A stretch of 64,000 nucleotides of DNA from the NCBI RefSeq assembly GCF_900537075.1, contig NZ_UNRA01000002.1, positions 62,001-126,000 of the forward strand, given 5' to 3'. The position numbers were made by a program, and so were the translations under genes. Shown piece after piece: positions 61,490-64,000 of the stretch. The DNA comes from Tropicibacter sp. Alg240-R139 (GTDB lineage Bacteria > Pseudomonadota > Alphaproteobacteria > Rhodobacterales > Rhodobacteraceae). Within the stretch, counting starts at the first letter, position 1. Each line of letters begins with the position of its first letter. Below the pieces are notes generated by a model, which saw only the letters and a list, made by a program, of their open reading frames with translations, had not been told where the DNA came from and made no database searches.

Positions 61490-61522
61490 GTCGCCCCGGC
61501 GCGTGAAAAACGCCGGGGCGAC
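61490..61522 (-). terminator. Strong hairpin between the VOC gene and greA
   Basis: GTCGCCCCGGCG and CGCCGGGGCGAC form a perfect 12-bp stem. It lies about 80 bases after the stop of the VOC gene at 61600 and about 25 bases before the greA start. On minus the 3' flank is AGATATTTAAG, only weakly T-rich. It may terminate VOC transcription or shape the greA leader. Confidence 0.5.
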
Positions 61523-61599
61523 TGTTTGGGTTAAAGGATACCTGACCCAAACAGGGGGTAGATTGCAAGAGGCAAGCGCGCTGCCGCGCTGTTGAGTGC

Positions 61600-61980
61600 C
61601 TATTTGTAAGACACGACCTCAAACTCGATGCCATTGTCATCATCAAAGTAGAACCTGTTCCCCGGTTCATAGTCAGCATGGTTGTGTGGCTCAAACCCCG
61701 CGTAACGCACCAGTTCCTCGGCCGCTTTTATGTCATCGACCAGGACACCCACGTGGTTGAGCCCGCCGATCATGTCATAGCTGCTTTCTTGTGATGTTTG
61801 AGGGGCTTTGGGCGCATAGAGCGCAAGATAACTGGCGTCCGATCCGACATGTACGGTGTATCCGCCCGCCAACGCCTCACCCTCCCACCGGGTTTTCCAA
61901 CCAAATACCCTATGCATCCACGCCGCAGTGGCGCGGGGGTCGGCGACGGTGAAGTTCGTGTGTTCCAATGTGGCTGTCAT
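61600..61980 (-). CDS. Glyoxalase/VOC-superfamily protein
   Basis: A 126-residue VOC-fold protein with paired beta-alpha-beta modules. Potential metal ligands are H7 in EHTNFTVADP, H in GLNHVGVLVDD, and E in NGIEFEVVSY. Such proteins act as dioxygenases, glyoxalases, or resistance proteins; the substrate is unknown. It is divergent from soxR, with a possible SoxR operator between, so induction by redox-cycling agents is possible. Confidence 0.8.
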   Translation of the reverse strand: MTATLEHTNFTVADPRATAAWMHRVFGWKTRWEGEALAGGYTVHVGSDASYLALYAPKAPQTSQESSYDMIGGLNHVGVLVDDIKAAEELVRYAGFEPHNHADYEPGNRFYFDDDNGIEFEVVSYK

Positions 61981-62028
61981 CTGCTTCTATTCCTTTGCAG
62001 TTGATTTGGTATTGAGGTATCGTAATTT

Positions 62029-62044
62029 CTAAACTTAACTTTAG
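62029..62044. promoter_or_regulatory. Candidate SoxR/MerR-type operator
   Basis: CTAAAC TTAA CTTTAG is a 16-bp dyad with one mismatch per arm. It recalls the SoxR box with its central TTAA (consensus CCTCAAGTTAACTTGAGG). It lies in the 88-bp divergent gap between the VOC gene and soxR, about 25 bases before the soxR ATG. Confidence 0.5.
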
Positions 62045-62068
62045 GTCAAGCTATTTTTATGAGGTGTC

Positions 62069-62524
62069 ATGCCCATTTCTGACGGACTGCCCATCGGGGC
62101 TTTGGCGGATCGAACCGGACTGGCGGTGTCGGCCATCCGGTACTACGAAGATCAGGGCCTGATCTCGCCCTGGCGCAACTCGGGCGGGCAGCGCAGGTAT
62201 CAGCGGGCGGACATCCGGCGGCTGAGTTTTGTGATGATCGCACAACAGTTCGGCTTGTCCCTACCGGAAATTCGTGAGGTTCTGAGCGGACTGCCCGGTA
62301 ATCGAACCCCGACCAAGGCGGACTGGAACCGGATCAGCAAAGACCTGCGTCAGCATCTTGACGCACGAATCAACACTTTGCTGCAATTACGCGACAATTT
62401 GGACGGATGTATTGGGTGCGGATGCCTCAGCCTGCCGAATTGCAGGCTCTACAACCCCGAAGACCGGGCAAAAAAGCGTGGAAGCGGCCCAAGGTACCTC
62501 ATGGGCGACACACCCGACACGTGA
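62069..62524 (+). CDS. soxR: Redox-sensitive transcriptional activator SoxR
   Basis: A 151-residue MerR-family regulator with a [2Fe-2S] cluster. The N-terminal helix-turn-helix region is GALADRTGLAVSAIRYYEDQ, and the cluster cysteines are C114, C117, C119 and C125 in CIGCGCLSLPNC, matching the E. coli SoxR pattern. Oxidation of the cluster by redox-cycling drugs turns on target genes. The likely target here is the divergent VOC gene (and soxR itself). Confidence 0.95.
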   Translation: MPISDGLPIGALADRTGLAVSAIRYYEDQGLISPWRNSGGQRRYQRADIRRLSFVMIAQQFGLSLPEIREVLSGLPGNRTPTKADWNRISKDLRQHLDARINTLLQLRDNLDGCIGCGCLSLPNCRLYNPEDRAKKRGSGPRYLMGDTPDT

Positions 62525-62651
62525 TTGCCGCGATGCAGCATGTTACGCTCAGTTTTATTTGACCTTGGGGGGCGCCAAAGGGTAATCACCCACGAAACAA
62601 AGTTGCGCCCAAAGGGGCCACTAGCGAAAAGATAGCCAAGGAGCGCCACCA

Positions 62652-64000
62652 ATGGCCGAGATTGAACGCGAAGCGATGGAATATGACGTTGTGATCGTCG
62701 GTGCAGGCCCGGCGGGTCTGTCTGCGGCCATTCGTCTGAAACAGCTGGACGCAGACCTGAACGTGGTCGTTCTGGAAAAGGGCTCGGAAGTTGGTGCGCA
62801 CATCCTGTCAGGCGCGGTTCTTGACCCGTGTGGCCTGGACGCTCTGATCCCCGACTGGAAAGAAAAGGGCGCGCCCCTGACCGTTCCGGTGAAAGAAGAC
62901 AACTTCTATATGCTGGGTGAGGCGGGTCAGATCCGCATACCCAACTTCCCGATGCCGCCGCTGATGAACAACCACGGCAACTATATCGTGTCGATGGGCA
63001 ACGTCTGCCGCTGGATGGCCGAGCAAGCCGAAGAGCTGGGTGTCGAAATCTTCCCCGGCATGGCCTGTTCCGAGCTGGTGTACGGTGACAATGGCGAGGT
63101 CAAAGGTGTTGTGGCCGGTGTCTTTGGTCTGGAGCAGGACGGCTCTTACGGTCCCAACACCGAGCCGGGGATGGAGCTGCACGGCAAATACGTCTTCCTG
63201 TCCGAAGGTGTCCGCGGCTCGCTGGCCAAGGAAGTCATCGCCAAATACGACCTGCAGGCCGGAAAAGAGCCGCAGAAATTTGGCGTCGGCATGAAAGAGA
63301 TCTGGGAAGTCGACCCAGCCAAGCACAAAGAAGGCACTGTGACCCACACCATGGGCTGGCCTTTGGGTTCGAACGCTGGTGGCGGTTCGTTCATCTATCA
63401 CCTGGACAATAACCAAGTTTACGTCGGCTTCGTGGTGCACCTGAACTACAAAAACCCGCACCTGTTCCCTTACATGGAATTCCAGCGCTTCAAGCATCAC
63501 CCTGTTGTGGCTGACCTTCTAAAAGGCGGCAAGCGCGTGGCTTACGGTGCCCGTGCGATCACCGAAGGCGGTTATCAATCGATGCCCAAGATGGTTGCAC
63601 CCGGTGTGGCCTTGCTGGGCTGCTCGGTCGGCATGGTCAACGTGCCGCGCATCAAGGGCAACCACAACGCGATGTTGTCGGGCAAGGCCGCGGCCGAGGC
63701 AGCGTTTGACGCGATCAAGGCGGACCGTTCTGGCGATGAGTTGTCCGATTACGAAGTCGAAGTGCGCACCGGCCCGATCGGCAGCGACCTGAAAAAGGTC
63801 CGCAACGTCAAGCCGATCTGGTCCAAATGGGGTCTGACCGCATCGCTGATGCTGGGTGGTCTGGACATGTGGACCAACACCCTTGGCTTCTCGCTGTTTG
63901 GCACGGTCAAACACGGCAAAAACGATGCGGATGCGACTGGTAAGGCGTCGGATTACCAGCCGATCGACTATCCCAAACCAGACGGAATACTGTCGTTTGA
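62652..64000 (+). CDS. Electron-transfer flavoprotein:ubiquinone oxidoreductase, N-terminal part
   Basis: This enzyme passes electrons from ETF (acyl-CoA and sarcosine-type dehydrogenases) to ubiquinone, with FAD and a 4Fe-4S cluster at the membrane. The first 449 residues are present; the C-terminal cluster-binding region lies outside the window. The FAD motif VGAGPAGLSAAIR is near residue 15, followed by LSGAVLDPCGLDALIPDWK and MPKMVAPGVALLGCSVGMVN. The ATG at 62652 is chosen; GCCAAGGAGCG lies upstream. No stop codon appears before the window end. Confidence 0.95.
   Translation, partial: MAEIEREAMEYDVVIVGAGPAGLSAAIRLKQLDADLNVVVLEKGSEVGAHILSGAVLDPCGLDALIPDWKEKGAPLTVPVKEDNFYMLGEAGQIRIPNFPMPPLMNNHGNYIVSMGNVCRWMAEQAEELGVEIFPGMACSELVYGDNGEVKGVVAGVFGLEQDGSYGPNTEPGMELHGKYVFLSEGVRGSLAKEVIAKYDLQAGKEPQKFGVGMKEIWEVDPAKHKEGTVTHTMGWPLGSNAGGGSFIYHLDNNQVYVGFVVHLNYKNPHLFPYMEFQRFKHHPVVADLLKGGKRVAYGARAITEGGYQSMPKMVAPGVALLGCSVGMVNVPRIKGNHNAMLSGKAAAEAAFDAIKADRSGDELSDYEVEVRTGPIGSDLKKVRNVKPIWSKWGLTASLMLGGLDMWTNTLGFSLFGTVKHGKNDADATGKASDYQPIDYPKPDGILSF

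Noticed and set aside
1-64000. CRISPR array, prophage, integron or insertion sequence
   Set aside because: No regular spacer array, integrase, phage structural gene or transposase was found. The only repeats are the seven intergenic elements and the 19-bp pair.
1-64000. tRNA or rRNA genes
   Set aside because: No GGTTCGAATCC-type T-arm with matching acceptor ends and no rRNA stretch was noticed. The cloverleaf-like repeats have no tRNA T-loop or CCA end.

Overview
This window looks like the chromosome of a marine Roseobacter-group alphaproteobacterium (Rhodobacteraceae, Ruegeria/Phaeobacter-like). The inference rests on high GC, the gene families themselves (aerobic hemF, class-3 plant-type gshA, the alphaproteobacterial 44-residue aa3 oxidase subunit IV, a DUF6173 protein, a DmdC-like acyl-CoA dehydrogenase), and many conserved but unnamed alphaproteobacterial genes. 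It is mostly housekeeping chromosome. I see no prophage, transposase, CRISPR array, tRNA or rRNA.

Layout. 0-5 kb: the start of thiC behind a TPP riboswitch, a SPOR-tailed D-Ala-D-Ala carboxypeptidase, a HAD phosphatase, clpS and an RsmC-like methyltransferase. 5-10 kb: three heme genes (hemF, hemC, hemE) around a desaturase. 10-18 kb: an AMACR-like racemase, an EamA exporter, a CoxG-like protein, a YadG/YadH-like ABC exporter, an S49 peptidase, a 57-residue zinc-ribbon-like protein overlapping a Ca2+/Na+ antiporter, and a pteridine-reductase-like SDR. 18-29 kb: uvrC, pgsA-moaD-moaE, a large OmpA protein, ubiA/rsmE, gshA. 29-32 kb: a GbsR-type regulator, a membrane protein and a desaturase sharing a 16-bp motif, and a YHS protein. 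32-36 kb: a tightly overlapping pyrB / two membrane proteins / pseudo-dihydroorotase / plsY / small-protein operon. 36-46 kb: a cysteine-rich secreted protein, a family-4-like uracil-DNA glycosylase, moaB, an RND efflux pair, Nudix, a DsbD-alpha-like protein, YqgE and Sua5. 46-53 kb: acyl-CoA dehydrogenase, MBL hydrolase, DUF6173, a membrane GDPD phosphodiesterase coupled to a phospholipase-A2-like secreted protein, cox subunit IV and a lipoprotein. 53-60 kb: azlCD, then fdhD-mobA-mobB-(DUF429-like)-moeA, a molybdenum-cofactor and formate-dehydrogenase maturation operon. 60-64 kb: greA, a VOC protein, soxR, and the start of ETF-ubiquinone oxidoreductase.

The most striking structure not explained by genes is a family of seven intergenic repeats (near 0.8, 6.6, 20.2, 22.8, 49.6, 53.2 and 59.8 kb). 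Complete copies fold on paper as a closing stem GCTCCCGC/GCGGGAGC enclosing three hairpins, like a cloverleaf. The hairpin sequences differ between copies while pairing is kept. Five of the seven lie between the 3' ends of convergent genes. Other points worth a second look are an SDR without its catalytic lysine, a dihydroorotase homologue without its HxH metal site, a family-4-like uracil glycosylase without most Fe-S cysteines, a secreted protein built of five four-cysteine modules, a 19-bp direct repeat bracketing an insertion between fdhD and mobA, and the GDPD/PLA2-like pair.
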